64,000 nucleotides of DNA from assembly GCF_001881565.1 (NCBI RefSeq), contig NZ_MPDJ01000013.1, positions 1 through 64,000 of the forward strand. The letters are read 5' to 3'. Below, piece after piece: positions 1 through 8,052 of the stretch. Position numbers and translations under genes: made by a program. How positions within the stretch are numbered: position 1 is the stretch's first letter; every line of letters begins with the position of its first letter. Source of the DNA: Eisenbergiella tayi. Lineage in GTDB: Bacteria > Bacillota > Clostridia > Lachnospirales > Lachnospiraceae. The notes beneath the pieces are model-generated. The model saw nothing but the letters and a program-made list of their open reading frames with translations, was not told the DNA's origin and ran no database searches.

Positions 1-127
1 TCATAGGGAGCCGACAATAACAGCAGGTCACTCCTGCCCAGACCATTTTCCCGGTTCGATTTCAGGATATAGCCATCCAGCATTTTCAGAAGGCCCGCCA
101 GGAAACCATGGTAATAGTCCTCTCTAT
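1..127. repeat. Exact direct copy of 8246-8372 at the window edge
   Basis: These 127 bases are identical, in the same orientation, to 8246-8372, inside the C-terminal part of the frameshifted AAA-ATPase-like gene at 8053-9760. Identity stops exactly at 127/8372, where the adapter-like sequence at 128 begins. No neighbouring part of that gene follows. I infer a library or assembly chimera rather than a real gene fragment; a genuine second gene copy is the alternative, but would not explain the abrupt join to adapter sequence. Confidence 0.85.
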
Positions 128-166
128 CTGTCTCTTATCCACCTCTCGATGTGTCTAAGAGAACGG
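128..166. other. Probable Nextera mate-pair junction adapter (non-genomic)
   Basis: Bases 128-146 match the 19-bp transposase mosaic end CTGTCTCTTATACACATCT at 17 of 19 positions, and 147-165 match its reverse complement at 15 of 19. The two are abutted head to head as in the mate-pair circularisation junction. Most mismatches are A to C, as expected from read errors. The flanks are the 3' end (8372) and 5' start (about 167) of an ~8.2-kb stretch, exactly what reading across a circularised fragment would give. Confidence 0.85.
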
Positions 167-210
167 TGTAGCGTAAAGGGGGGGAGGAAGGGAAAAACAG
201 GGAAGAGGGA

Positions 211-343
211 GTTACTGTTCACTCAGTACTGTGCATTTACTGCACAGTACGTGAGAAAGTGGTTCAAGAGTGCATAAATCCTATCGCCGCAGGCGATTTG
301 AAATGGATTTATGCAGGTTACTGGTCACGGAGTGAACAGTAAC
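211..343. repeat. Cloverleaf-like inverted-repeat element
   Basis: A 133-bp intergenic element closed by a perfect 14-bp stem, GTTACTGTTCACTC at 211-224 with 330-343. Inside are two further perfect structures: a 10-bp hairpin (226-235 with 241-250, 5-base loop) and an 11-bp stem (271-281 with 305-315) enclosing a 6-bp hairpin (283-288 with 292-297). Together they form a three-way junction. It sits upstream of the blaI-like promoter. It has no reading frame and no poly-T end typical of a terminator. It could be a MITE-like repeat or a structured RNA. Confidence 0.6.
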
Positions 344-365
344 AAGAGAGCGGAGATTTGGGGGC

Positions 366-420
366 TTGACTTGTGTGCTCTATAGTGATAGAGTAGAAAT
401 GTACTCTATAGTGATAGAGT
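366..420 (+). promoter_or_regulatory. Promoter with tandem BlaI/MecI-type operators
   Basis: Two near-identical palindromes with 7-bp arms, ACTCTAT and ATAGAGT, around AGTG lie at 378-394 and 403-420. A candidate -35 TTGACT (366-371) and -10 TAGAGT (389-394) have 17-bp spacing, so the first operator covers the -10. Tandem dyads overlapping the promoter are how BlaI/MecI repressors autoregulate. The second operator ends 15 bases before the start codon at 435. Confidence 0.75.
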
Positions 421-434
421 GAATGGGAGATTAT

Positions 435-812
435 ATGAATAATAAAAATAAGATCAGTGAAGCGGAACTGGAGATTATGAAGATTGTATGGGAGAGGCAG
501 GAGGCTGTGGCCAGCAGTGATATTGTGGGGATTTTGAAGAAGCGGTGCGGGTGGGAGGATACGACGATTTATACGATGCTCAGCAAGCTGGTGAAAAAGG
601 GGGCTCTTCTGCGGGAGAAGAAGGCTGTTTCTTATTATTCTGCGGCTCTTTCTGAGGAGGAGTATACGCTGGAGCAGACGGAGCGTCTTATTGACAGATT
701 GTTTTCGGGGGATTCGCGGCAGCTGGTGTCTATGTTGGTGGAAAATAATAAAATAAGCCGGGAGGATATCCATTCGCTCCGGCAGTTCTGGGAGGATGAG
801 ACGGATGGCTGA
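435..812 (+). CDS. BlaI/MecI family transcriptional repressor
   Basis: A 125-aa winged-helix repressor of the BlaI/MecI family. It begins with the family-typical MNNKNKISEAELEIMKIVW; the DNA-binding helices fall around residues 20-65, with TTIYTMLSKLVKKG as the recognition region, and the C-terminal half is the dimerisation domain. An ATG at 423 is also in frame, but GGGAG at 425-429 lies 5 bases before 435, so 435 is preferred. The next gene overlaps its stop by 8 bases, indicating translational coupling with its M56 protease partner. By family analogy the protease cleaves the repressor on a cell-envelope signal. Tandem operators upstream suggest autorepression. No beta-lactamase or PBP gene is nearby, so antibiotic resistance is not implied. 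Confidence 0.92.
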   Translation: MNNKNKISEAELEIMKIVWERQEAVASSDIVGILKKRCGWEDTTIYTMLSKLVKKGALLREKKAVSYYSAALSEEEYTLEQTERLIDRLFSGDSRQLVSMLVENNKISREDIHSLRQFWEDETDG

Positions 813-3132
813 TTTTCTGATACTGCTTCTTTCCATGTCTGTATCCGGAAGTATTCTGGTGCTTTTGCTTTGGGGGCTCCGTCCTGTCCTGGGCAGGAGG
901 CTTTCCGGGGCGTGGATGTATTATATCTGGATTATTGTGGCTCTTCGGATGCTCCTGCCTTTCACGCCGGAGCAGGGGCTTCTTAACCGTTTTCCGGGCA
1001 GTCTGGGAGCGGTGCGGCAGGAATCGGTGGCGTCCGGGGACATCGGTTCGCAGAGTACTTTGATGTCTGATAATTCCGACATGGAGGACGGCGGGATCGA
1101 AAACGCTGACCTGCAGGATAACTCTTCCCGGGAGATGAATGATATACAAGAGCAGGAGGGGGTTCATGCAGGCAGCCCGGAAGATGTCCGGCCAGTAAAT
1201 GGAGTTCTCTCTTTCCTTTCCGGGCATCTCGCGGGTGCCGTGCCGGCAATTCTGTTTTTTGTATGGCTTATCGGGGCGATCTTTCTTTTTCTTCGGGCAG
1301 TCCTGGCCTCCCGTATTTTTCCGGAGCGTATCCGCAGGGGAGCCTTTCCTGTTGATTCGGCGGAAATAAATGCCTGTTATGAAAAGGCCTGCAGCAGGCT
1401 GTCCATTCGACGGCCTCCGCAGCTGCTGGGCAGCACGGAAGCTATGTCTCCTATGCTTACGGGCCTTCTGAAGCCTGCTATTGTTCTTCCTGTCAGTGTC
1501 CTGCAGCATCCGAAAAATCTTTCTTTTATTTTCCGGCATGAGCTGATTCATTATAAAAGGAAGGATATATGGTTTAAATGGCTGTTTCAGCTGGTGGAAT
1601 GTGTTCACTTTTTTAATCCTTTTGCCTATCTTCTGCGTCGTCAGGTGGAGTGCTGCTGCGAGCTCTCCTGTGACGAAGCTGTGGTTAAGGATATGACGTT
1701 TCAGGAACGGAAGGCTTATGGCACCACTCTGCTGGATGCCCTGGAATCGGGTATCTTTTCCCGCACTCCCGCCGCTTCCGTCTCCCTGTGCGAAAATGCT
1801 GCATTTATCAAAGAAAGGTTGGTCATGATCAAAATGAATAAGAAAAAAAGCACTTTTATTAAAGTTATCACGCCTCTGCTTACCACAGGAATCTGCTTCG
1901 GCGCCTTTTATCTGGGGGCCTGTGCCGCTCCTGCCGATTCCTCCCCGGCGGGGAATGCTGTTCCTGCCTCTCTTTCCAAACAGTCACAAACCTCAGGGCC
2001 TGGTTCTCTCACAGAACTGTCCGCTGCTGTTAATACGCCGTCTTCTTCGAAAAATACTGCTTCCTATACCGATGCAGAGGCCCCTGACGGCTTTACCCTT
2101 CTGAAGACAGAGACTGCTTTCCTGGATTCTGTCCGGAATCTGAAGCTTCTTCTTTCTTTTGAAGACGTGACCCTTTATCCAGCTGCGGATAATACTGTTA
2201 CAATGCTGTTTTACGGAAATAATCGCATCACCTATGCGAAGGATGAAATCGCATCCCTCAGGCAGACATCAGGAAGTGTTTCTCTGGAGTCCGGCAAGAT
2301 GAACAAAGCCTGGAGCAAGCTGTCCTCGGATAAATGGCAGCCTAAAGTTTATATATACCTGCCCGCCGGCTTTGCAGGAAATCTGCAGGTACAAATCGGC
2401 AGCGGCAGTCTGCAGAGCACCACAAACCTGCAGGCAGCTTCCGCTTCCTTCGAAACCGCCTCAGGGAAAATGGTTCTCGGGGATGTCGGCGCGGACGGTC
2501 AGCTGGCCCTTACCAATCACTCCGGCTCCACAAGCGCCGGCAGCCTTTCCGGGGAACAATGTGTGCTGGACAACGCCAGCGGCAAGCTTACCACCGGAAT
2601 CATCACATCCCTGAAGGCCGGCTCTCTTACCAACGCATCCGGTAAACTGACTGTCGGAAATATTACCGCTGGTCAATGCAGTATTGAAAACATGAGCGGG
2701 AATCTCAATCTGGGGCTTCTGGATATATCCGGCTCTCTGAAGCTGACCACCGTATCCGGCCCCGTATCAGGCGGACAGATTACTGCAAAAGAATATACCG
2801 TTTCCACGGGCAGCGGCAGAATGGAAATACAGTCCCTTGCCGGTACCGGCAGCCTCACCAGCGGAAGCGGCAGCATCCGGACCCGTTCTCTGGCCCTTAC
2901 CGGAGCGCTGACCATGGAAACCGGAAGCGGAAGCATCCATGCCGCCATTCCGGAAAATACGGGAATAGACTTGACCATTGCTTCTGTCGGAAGCGGAAGC
3001 ATCAATACCTTCTTCTCCATTCCTGATTATAAAAAGGCAGACTCCGGGACTTCCGCCCGTTATGGAAACGGCCCTTATCACCCTGTTACGGTAAGCGCCG
3101 GCAGCGGCTCCATAAATCTGGAAAAACAGTAA
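805..3132 (+). CDS. M56 (BlaR1/MecR1-like) membrane metalloprotease with DUF4097-like C-terminal domain
   Basis: About 775 aa. The N-terminal third has several membrane segments and the M56 zinc site HELIH with the following YKRKD (about residues 244-252), plus CELSCDEA about 40 residues on, as in BlaR1/MecR1. After a further membrane segment near residue 350 the extracellular part is not a penicillin-binding domain. It is a Gly/Ser-rich repetitive beta region (SGSGSL, SGKL, GSGSI motifs) like DUF4097 beta-helix domains. I infer a sensor of a signal other than beta-lactams. The start at 805 has GGAGG at 791-795; an ATG at 796 overlaps that site and is less likely. It overlaps the repressor gene by 8 bases and ends at a strong terminator. 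The low-complexity repeats could be polymorphic. Confidence 0.88.
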   Translation: MADFLILLLSMSVSGSILVLLLWGLRPVLGRRLSGAWMYYIWIIVALRMLLPFTPEQGLLNRFPGSLGAVRQESVASGDIGSQSTLMSDNSDMEDGGIENADLQDNSSREMNDIQEQEGVHAGSPEDVRPVNGVLSFLSGHLAGAVPAILFFVWLIGAIFLFLRAVLASRIFPERIRRGAFPVDSAEINACYEKACSRLSIRRPPQLLGSTEAMSPMLTGLLKPAIVLPVSVLQHPKNLSFIFRHELIHYKRKDIWFKWLFQLVECVHFFNPFAYLLRRQVECCCELSCDEAVVKDMTFQERKAYGTTLLDALESGIFSRTPAASVSLCENAAFIKERLVMIKMNKKKSTFIKVITPLLTTGICFGAFYLGACAAPADSSPAGNAVPASLSKQSQTSGPGSLTELSAAVNTPSSSKNTASYTDAEAPDGFTLLKTETAFLDSVRNLKLLLSFEDVTLYPAADNTVTMLFYGNNRITYAKDEIASLRQTSGSVSLESGKMNKAWSKLSSDKWQPKVYIYLPAGFAGNLQVQIGSGSLQSTTNLQAASASFETASGKMVLGDVGADGQLALTNHSGSTSAGSLSGEQCVLDNASGKLTTGIITSLKAGSLTNASGKLTVGNITAGQCSIENMSGNLNLGLLDISGSLKLTTVSGPVSGGQITAKEYTVSTGSGRMEIQSLAGTGSLTSGSGSIRTRSLALTGALTMETGSGSIHAAIPENTGIDLTIASVGSGSINTFFSIPDYKKADSGTSARYGNGPYHPVTVSAGSGSINLEKQ

Positions 3133-3140
3133 AACAGAAA

Positions 3141-3180
3141 GCATCACGGCGGGAAGCAGACCGCCGTGATGCTTTTGTTT
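3141..3180. terminator. Bidirectional intrinsic terminator
   Basis: A perfect 12-bp stem (3141-3152 with 3161-3172, loop of 8) is followed by TTTTGTTT on the plus strand. The complement of the A-rich stretch 3131-3140 gives a weaker U-run on the minus strand. It separates the M56 gene from the convergent aminopeptidase gene, so it can serve both. Confidence 0.9.
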
Positions 3181-3206
3181 AATCTGTATCCAATTTATCC
3201 GCTTCC

Positions 3207-5321
3207 TTACTCTTCCTCAAAAGCGCGGTTCAGCTCTTCACAGCCCTCCAGCACAAATCTTCCGTTCCGGATTATCTGATATTCCCTTCCGCCGCCGTCC
3301 ACGGCAGTCAGTTCTCCCAGCTCATCATAAGGTATCGTAATATCCGTATGGCAGTTAAAATATGCAGCCGCCATATTCTCACGACGTCCGGCGGATACTT
3401 CATTATCCTTGGCTATCAGCCGTTTTCCGTCAGGATTGCAGGTAACCAGATCCTCTTCATGGGAATAGCAGGTATCTCCCACCGCAAAATGAGGCCCCAT
3501 TTTTTCCGCAATCAATATGGGCAGCTTATCTCCGATATCGTACTTTTGTGCAAATACATAAGCGGTGGTATTCGTGCCCACGGCAAATTCTCCGATAGGC
3601 AGCGTATCATGGTGGTGAAGCACATTTTCACGGATAAATTTCTTATTTTCTTCCGGCGTTTCAAAATTGGTGCAGCTGTAATCCGCAATCATACCGTCTT
3701 TGAATTCTATTTCCAGGTTCAGGTATTTCAGCCCGTTCAGATAAACCCTGGTCACATGCAGTATTCCGTCTGTCCCCTTCAGTACCGGAGAAGTGAACAC
3801 CTCTCCCACGGGGATATTCACATCGGCCACACAGTTTTCAAAATTGGTTTCCTCCGCCGGGTTTTCCAGCTTATGAAGCGCTACCCGCAGATCTGTTTTG
3901 TTGGCGCCGCAGCCTTTGATATGCACATATTCCGCCTTGTCGAGGGTATCGATTATCTTCTGCTGGATTCCCTGATAAAGCTTATAATCCAGCGTATTGA
4001 TACGGAGTACTCCGTCAAAAATGGTTTCAAAGTTCTCCCCTATCTCCGGCACAGGAAACGCGATGATGGTAAAGCTTCTCTCATCCCCTTTTACATACTC
4101 GTTCATCAAAGCGCCTGCCGCCGACTGGAATTCCACCGCAAGCTTCTGCTGCTCCTCATTCAGACGCAGGTTTTCTTCCTTGCTCACCGGCTCAAAGGGG
4201 ATTTCCCCGAATTCCTCAATCACCGCGGGGCCGCCGTGCACAGCCGCCAGCTCCTTCACACTTTCCAGAGCATTCCTGTAATTTTCCAGACGGTGATGCA
4301 CATATTTCTTATCATAGAACAATGCCTGATCGTATTCATGATCATAATCAAACTGCTTGTTGGCAGCTGAACCGTAGAAACCGTTCTTATTCAGCTTGCG
4401 GCCCTCAAGAAAGCTGGCCGGCGCCCTGTAAATGACGGATTCCAGGCCCATTTTACGGAAGTTTTCCACCGCTTTTTTAACCACTCTCTCAAATCCCAGG
4501 AAATAGCGGATATTCACGGATTTCTTCTTATGAATATCCTTGCCGGTCACTTCAAACCCGATGCGGTAGCCTTCCGTATAGGTATCTGCCATCAAGGCGA
4601 TTTTTTCTTCGGGAAGAGCATTCAGATAGCCCGCCATGCGCAGCTCATTTTCTGTTATATATTCGCCGAACCGGTACAGATAGCGCAGGTCCGTCAAATC
4701 ACTTTCCATGATTATTTTAAGGGCAAAATCTTCTTTCCAGTCAAAGGTGGAGCGCATGCTTTTTTCCAGCATGGTTTCGGAATAGTCACTGGCGAACCAG
4801 TAGATCATGTCCCTGATTTCCTCATATTCCGGTAAAGCCTTTCTCTCTTCTCCCGCAAAAACAAAGGCATGATATACCTCAAGAAAAAGCTCCATACGTA
4901 TTACCATGGATTCCATATCCTGTTCATAGGCAAAGGCGATAAGGCTTCTTTGCTCTGCCGCCAGAAAGGACAGAACCTGTCCGAATTCCTTTCCCAGCGC
5001 CGCCGCTGCAAAAGCAGGGTTCGCATAGCTTTTTCCATAATTTTCAGGAAGGACATCCGAATAAAGCCTGCGGTTGTTTTCCTGCAGTTCCCCGATACCG
5101 GCTTCCTTAAGCAGTCCCTCGGCCACATTAAAATACTCCTGTACGAACAGTTCTATCTGCTTTGCCGTTTTTACAAAATAATCCCTGAAGGCCTCCTCCG
5201 CAAGCTCCTCCTCCCCAATCTGGGAAATCCGTTCCCTGCACAGGAAAAATCGTTCCGCAAGAATCTGTTCCTGCAGGCCTTCTTCCTTTGTTTCCATGCT
5301 GATATCTTTCTTTTCACTCAT
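3207..5321 (-). CDS. M29-type (AmpS/aminopeptidase T) leucyl aminopeptidase with long N-terminal extension
   Basis: A 704-aa cytosolic protein with no signal peptide. The C-terminal ~350 residues carry the M29 metallopeptidase signature: the glutamate of GEFAVGTN, then EKMGPHFAVGDTCYSHEED (His and Tyr ligands) and the HTD triad about 40 residues later, matching the ligand order of AmpS enzymes. It should remove N-terminal residues from peptides using two metal ions. Typical M29 enzymes have about 410 residues; the extra ~300 N-terminal residues are alpha-helical and charged and I do not recognise them. The start codon overlaps the stop of the upstream DUF6142 gene (ATGA), so the two are translated together. 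It ends at the bidirectional terminator at 3141-3180. Confidence 0.82.
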   Translation of the reverse strand: MSEKKDISMETKEEGLQEQILAERFFLCRERISQIGEEELAEEAFRDYFVKTAKQIELFVQEYFNVAEGLLKEAGIGELQENNRRLYSDVLPENYGKSYANPAFAAAALGKEFGQVLSFLAAEQRSLIAFAYEQDMESMVIRMELFLEVYHAFVFAGEERKALPEYEEIRDMIYWFASDYSETMLEKSMRSTFDWKEDFALKIIMESDLTDLRYLYRFGEYITENELRMAGYLNALPEEKIALMADTYTEGYRIGFEVTGKDIHKKKSVNIRYFLGFERVVKKAVENFRKMGLESVIYRAPASFLEGRKLNKNGFYGSAANKQFDYDHEYDQALFYDKKYVHHRLENYRNALESVKELAAVHGGPAVIEEFGEIPFEPVSKEENLRLNEEQQKLAVEFQSAAGALMNEYVKGDERSFTIIAFPVPEIGENFETIFDGVLRINTLDYKLYQGIQQKIIDTLDKAEYVHIKGCGANKTDLRVALHKLENPAEETNFENCVADVNIPVGEVFTSPVLKGTDGILHVTRVYLNGLKYLNLEIEFKDGMIADYSCTNFETPEENKKFIRENVLHHHDTLPIGEFAVGTNTTAYVFAQKYDIGDKLPILIAEKMGPHFAVGDTCYSHEEDLVTCNPDGKRLIAKDNEVSAGRRENMAAAYFNCHTDITIPYDELGELTAVDGGGREYQIIRNGRFVLEGCEELNRAFEEE

Positions 5322-5635
5322 AATCCATACACTCCTGCATATAAAATAAAACCAACCCCGGCAATTGCCAGTACATTTAACAGAATTCCCAAGTAAGAGA
5401 ATAAATAAAATTTATCTTCTTCCATTTTGGACATAATACCCAAAACAATTCCTGTCAGGGCAAAAAGGAGGGCGAACAAAACGCCCATGCCGTACTTCAC
5501 CAGAGCCTCTCCCTGATTCTGAAAGGTCCCGTACACGGCCAGAAACAGGGAAAACAGGGAAACCGCCCCTAATACTGTGGACATAATTCCTTTCCTGGAT
5601 TCCTTTTTATTGGTAAAAATATATTTACGGCCCAT
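5318..5635 (-). CDS. DUF6142-like small membrane protein
   Basis: 105 aa, starting MGRKYIFTNKKESRKGIMS, with three hydrophobic segments (about residues 20-40, 52-70 and 83-103) and a short charged loop KMEEDKFY. This pattern fits the DUF6142 family of clostridial membrane proteins; its function is unknown. A GGAGG (complement of 5642-5646) sits about 6 bases before the ATG at 5635, so the longer open frame to 5701 is not used. Its TGA overlaps the ATG of the aminopeptidase gene. Co-translation with a peptidase hints at a link to peptide handling, but this is inference only. Confidence 0.75.
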   Translation of the reverse strand: MGRKYIFTNKKESRKGIMSTVLGAVSLFSLFLAVYGTFQNQGEALVKYGMGVLFALLFALTGIVLGIMSKMEEDKFYLFSYLGILLNVLAIAGVGFILYAGVYGL

Positions 5636-5680
5636 TTCATTCCTCCGCCTGCATCCGATTTTCCATACTGTCATACTATC

Positions 5681-5750
5681 AAAAAGTGCCTCCGCGGGCA
5701 CGCTGCCAGCCGATTGTATCCGGCTGTAAGCACCGTACCCCGGAAGGCAC
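5681..5750 (-). terminator. Intrinsic terminator after pyrE/small protein unit
   Basis: On the minus strand an imperfect long stem (5738-5750 with 5686-5698) with a nested CAGCCG/CGGCTG hairpin is followed directly by TTTTT (complement of 5681-5685). It lies just downstream of the small gene ending at 5760 and separates it from the DUF6142-aminopeptidase pair. Confidence 0.75.
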
Positions 5751-5759
5751 CTTTGAAAA

Positions 5760-5912
5760 TCAAAACATAATCCTGGACTTTCCGGCCAGCAGCTTTGCTC
5801 CGCTTATAATTAACAGAACACCGCCGACAATTCCCGTTACCATAGTTACAATCCCCAGGACAATGTTCGTAACTCCGGTTCCTTTCATTGTCCTGTAAAT
5901 TTTTTCATCCAT
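5760..5912 (-). CDS. 50-aa single-span membrane protein
   Basis: Reads MDEKIYRTMKGTGVTNIVLG and continues through a Gly/Val/Ile-rich membrane segment (about residues 14-37) to AKLLAGKSRIMF. It begins with ATG at 5912, preceded by a perfect AGGAGG (complement of 5919-5924) six bases upstream that also overlaps the pyrE stop codon. Coding is therefore well supported although the gene is short. It should be co-transcribed with pyrE and ends just before the terminator. I do not recognise a named family; the GxxxG-like glycines suggest helix-helix packing in the membrane. Confidence 0.8.
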   Translation of the reverse strand: MDEKIYRTMKGTGVTNIVLGIVTMVTGIVGGVLLIISGAKLLAGKSRIMF

Positions 5913-5922
5913 AGATATCCTC

Positions 5923-6600
5923 CTATTTCACTCCATACTGCGCATAATATGCATCAATTGACGCTTTCATGGCATCGTCAATAATAATCTTTCCATCATG
6001 ATTTCTGTTATACAGATATTCCACCACCTCTTCCATGCTTACGATGGCATTGGCGGGGAAACCATACAGCTCCTGAATCTCCTGGAGGGCGCTTTTCTCT
6101 CCTTTTCCTCTTTCGCAGCGGTTTAAGGAAACCATCAGCCCTTTTATCTCAACGTCAGCCTGAGCCTTGATAATAGGGAATGTCTCTTCAATGGATTTGC
6201 CTGAGGTGGTAACATCCTCAATAATGACCACCCGATCTCCGTCCTTTATTTTGCTTCCCAGAAGGATTCCCGTATCACCGTGATCCTTCACTTCCTTACG
6301 GTTGGAACAATATTTAATATCCTTCCCATACAGCTCGCTGATAGCCATCGTTGTAGCTACAGACAGGGGAATTCCTTTATAGGCAGGCCCGAAAAGAATA
6401 TCAAAATCAAGGCCATAATTATCATGGATGGCCTTTGCGTAATATTCTCCCAGCTTACGCAGCTGCGTACCGGTCACATAAGCACCGGCATTCATGAAAA
6501 AAGGAGATTTTCTTCCGCTCTTCAGCGTAAAATCACCGAATTTCAGAACATCACTTTCAATCATAAAATCGATAAATTCTGATTTATATGTTTCCATCAT
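5923..6600 (-). CDS. pyrE: Orotate phosphoribosyltransferase
   Basis: About 225 aa. It transfers phosphoribose from PRPP to orotate, giving OMP, the fifth step of pyrimidine synthesis. The PRPP-binding signature VVIIEDVTTSGKS is clear, together with FGPAYKGIPLS and the N-terminal FTLKSGRKSPFFMNAG loop of PyrE proteins. Three in-frame ATGs (6606, 6600, 6597) are possible; GGAG spacing favours 6600 or 6597. It follows pyrF on the same strand, but 350 bp away across a long inverted repeat. The small membrane protein gene begins 10 bases after its stop. Confidence 0.96.
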   Translation of the reverse strand: MMETYKSEFIDFMIESDVLKFGDFTLKSGRKSPFFMNAGAYVTGTQLRKLGEYYAKAIHDNYGLDFDILFGPAYKGIPLSVATTMAISELYGKDIKYCSNRKEVKDHGDTGILLGSKIKDGDRVVIIEDVTTSGKSIEETFPIIKAQADVEIKGLMVSLNRCERGKGEKSALQEIQELYGFPANAIVSMEEVVEYLYNRNHDGKIIIDDAMKASIDAYYAQYGVK

Positions 6601-6676
6601 CCACATTCTCCTTTTGTTGGGGGCTTATTTTCCTAATTCTACCACATCTTTCCCCCATTATCAATCAATGGGTTTA

Positions 6677-6950
6677 GGGTGCAGATAAAATTCTGAGTGG
6701 GCGGCTCCGTCTGCCCGGGATCCCCTTCCGTTTCCTCCAGACGGCCTGCGGCTTGGTAAGGTTCCTTACAGGGCGCGCTTTCGCTCGGACAAACACGCAG
6801 CGGTACTAAGGTTGCAAAGTACGCAACCTAAGGACCGGCGTGTTTATACGGCCCTTACAGGAATCCTTACCAAGCCGCAGGCCGTCTGGAGGAAACGGAA
6901 GGGGATCCCGGGCAGACGGAGCCGCCCACTCAGAATTTTTATCTGCACCC
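6677..6950. repeat. 274-bp long inverted repeat between pyrF and pyrE
   Basis: The arms 6677-6760 and 6866-6950 are almost perfect reverse complements over ~84 bp, differing by one extra A in the run near 6936. Complementarity then continues imperfectly to about 6775/6850, with a small inner hairpin GGTTGC/GCAACC (6810-6815 with 6822-6827) and AAACACGC/GCGTGTTT. The whole segment would fold as one long hairpin. It has no transposase and no coding potential beyond mirror frames of the arms. Its position inside the pyrF-pyrE unit means the mRNA would carry the structure, unless pyrE has its own promoter. Confidence 0.85.
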
Positions 6951-6954
6951 GTTA

Positions 6955-7881
6955 TTATATGGTTCCCAGCGCGGTACCGATATCCTCAATCATATCAAGC
7001 ACGGCCTGCCTGGAAGCATCCGCGTAGTTGGCTTCTGTGAAATGGGCATATTTTTCCTGCTGATAAGCGGCGATGATCCCTCTGGAGGAATTAACGATTG
7101 CACCCAGACCGTCTTCATTGAAGAAAGGAAGCAGATCCGCGCCCTTTCCTCCCTGCGCGCCATAACCGGGCACCAGAATGTAGGACTTGGGCATGATTTT
7201 CCTGAGGACGGCACCCATTTCCGGATAGGTCGCCCCTGCCACGGCTCCTACATAGCTGTAATCCTCTCCCATGGCTTCCTCGCCCCACTGAGCTACTTTT
7301 TCTCCTACCAGCTCATAAAGCGGCCTTCCGTCCACCAGCCTGTCCTGGAATTCCCCGCTGCTGGGGTTGGAGGTTTTCACCAGAACGAAAATCCCTTTTT
7401 TCTCTTTTTTGCAGACATCTATAAAAGGCTTTACCCCGTCGGAACCAAGATAAGGGTTAACCGTTGCAAAATCCTCGCCAAACCCTTCAAAGCTGTGGCT
7501 CCCCACCTGCGCCCTGCCCAGATGTCCCACCGCATAGGCTTCGGAAGTGGAACCGATATCACCCCGTTTGATGTCGCCGATTACAACAAGTCCCTTTTCC
7601 TTACAGTAATCCACTGTTTTCTGGTAAGCGATCATTCCTTCAATTCCAAACTGCTCATACATGGCAATCTGAGGCTTCACCGCAGGAATCAGATCGTATA
7701 CCGCATCCACGATCCCCTTATTATACTGCCAGAGCGCCTCTCCGGCCCCTTTCAGCGTTTCGCCGTAAGCATCAAAGGCCTGTTTCAGAATATGCTCCGG
7801 AATGTATTTCATCATCGGGTCCAGTCCCACTACAATAGGGGCATTGGTTTTCTTTATTTTCTCCACCAGCTTGTTAATCAT
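6955..7881 (-). CDS. pyrF: Orotidine 5'-phosphate decarboxylase
   Basis: 308 aa, the length of type 2 (long) OMP decarboxylases. It converts OMP to UMP, the last step of UMP synthesis. The catalytic motif VVIGDIKRGDIGST (Lys/Asp charge network) is intact. So are IVVGLDPMM near the N-terminus and SSRGII near the C-terminus, which bind the phosphate. AAAGGAACGG precedes the ATG at 7881. It lies upstream of pyrE; the inverted repeat begins 4 bases beyond its stop. Other pyr genes are not in the window. Confidence 0.96.
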   Translation of the reverse strand: MINKLVEKIKKTNAPIVVGLDPMMKYIPEHILKQAFDAYGETLKGAGEALWQYNKGIVDAVYDLIPAVKPQIAMYEQFGIEGMIAYQKTVDYCKEKGLVVIGDIKRGDIGSTSEAYAVGHLGRAQVGSHSFEGFGEDFATVNPYLGSDGVKPFIDVCKKEKKGIFVLVKTSNPSSGEFQDRLVDGRPLYELVGEKVAQWGEEAMGEDYSYVGAVAGATYPEMGAVLRKIMPKSYILVPGYGAQGGKGADLLPFFNEDGLGAIVNSSRGIIAAYQQEKYAHFTEANYADASRQAVLDMIEDIGTALGTI

Positions 7882-8052
7882 GATATCCGTTCCTTTCCGT
7901 TATCGCTTTTTATGTTTCATTCAGCCATGCTCTTTGCCTCATGCCTGAATTATAACCTTTTAATCCGAAAAAATTGTATCATATTTACAGGCCGGAAACA
8001 AGGCTGGGATTGCCAAAAGAACGAGGGAAAAATGACACCCAAACCATAATTC

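Noticed and set aside
435..3132. Beta-lactam resistance regulatory pair
   Set aside because: No penicillin-binding sensor domain in the M56 protein and no beta-lactamase or PBP2a-like gene nearby.
7042..8049. Long plus-strand open frame opposite pyrF
   Set aside because: Mirror of the pyrF coding strand; no ribosome site or recognisable domain.
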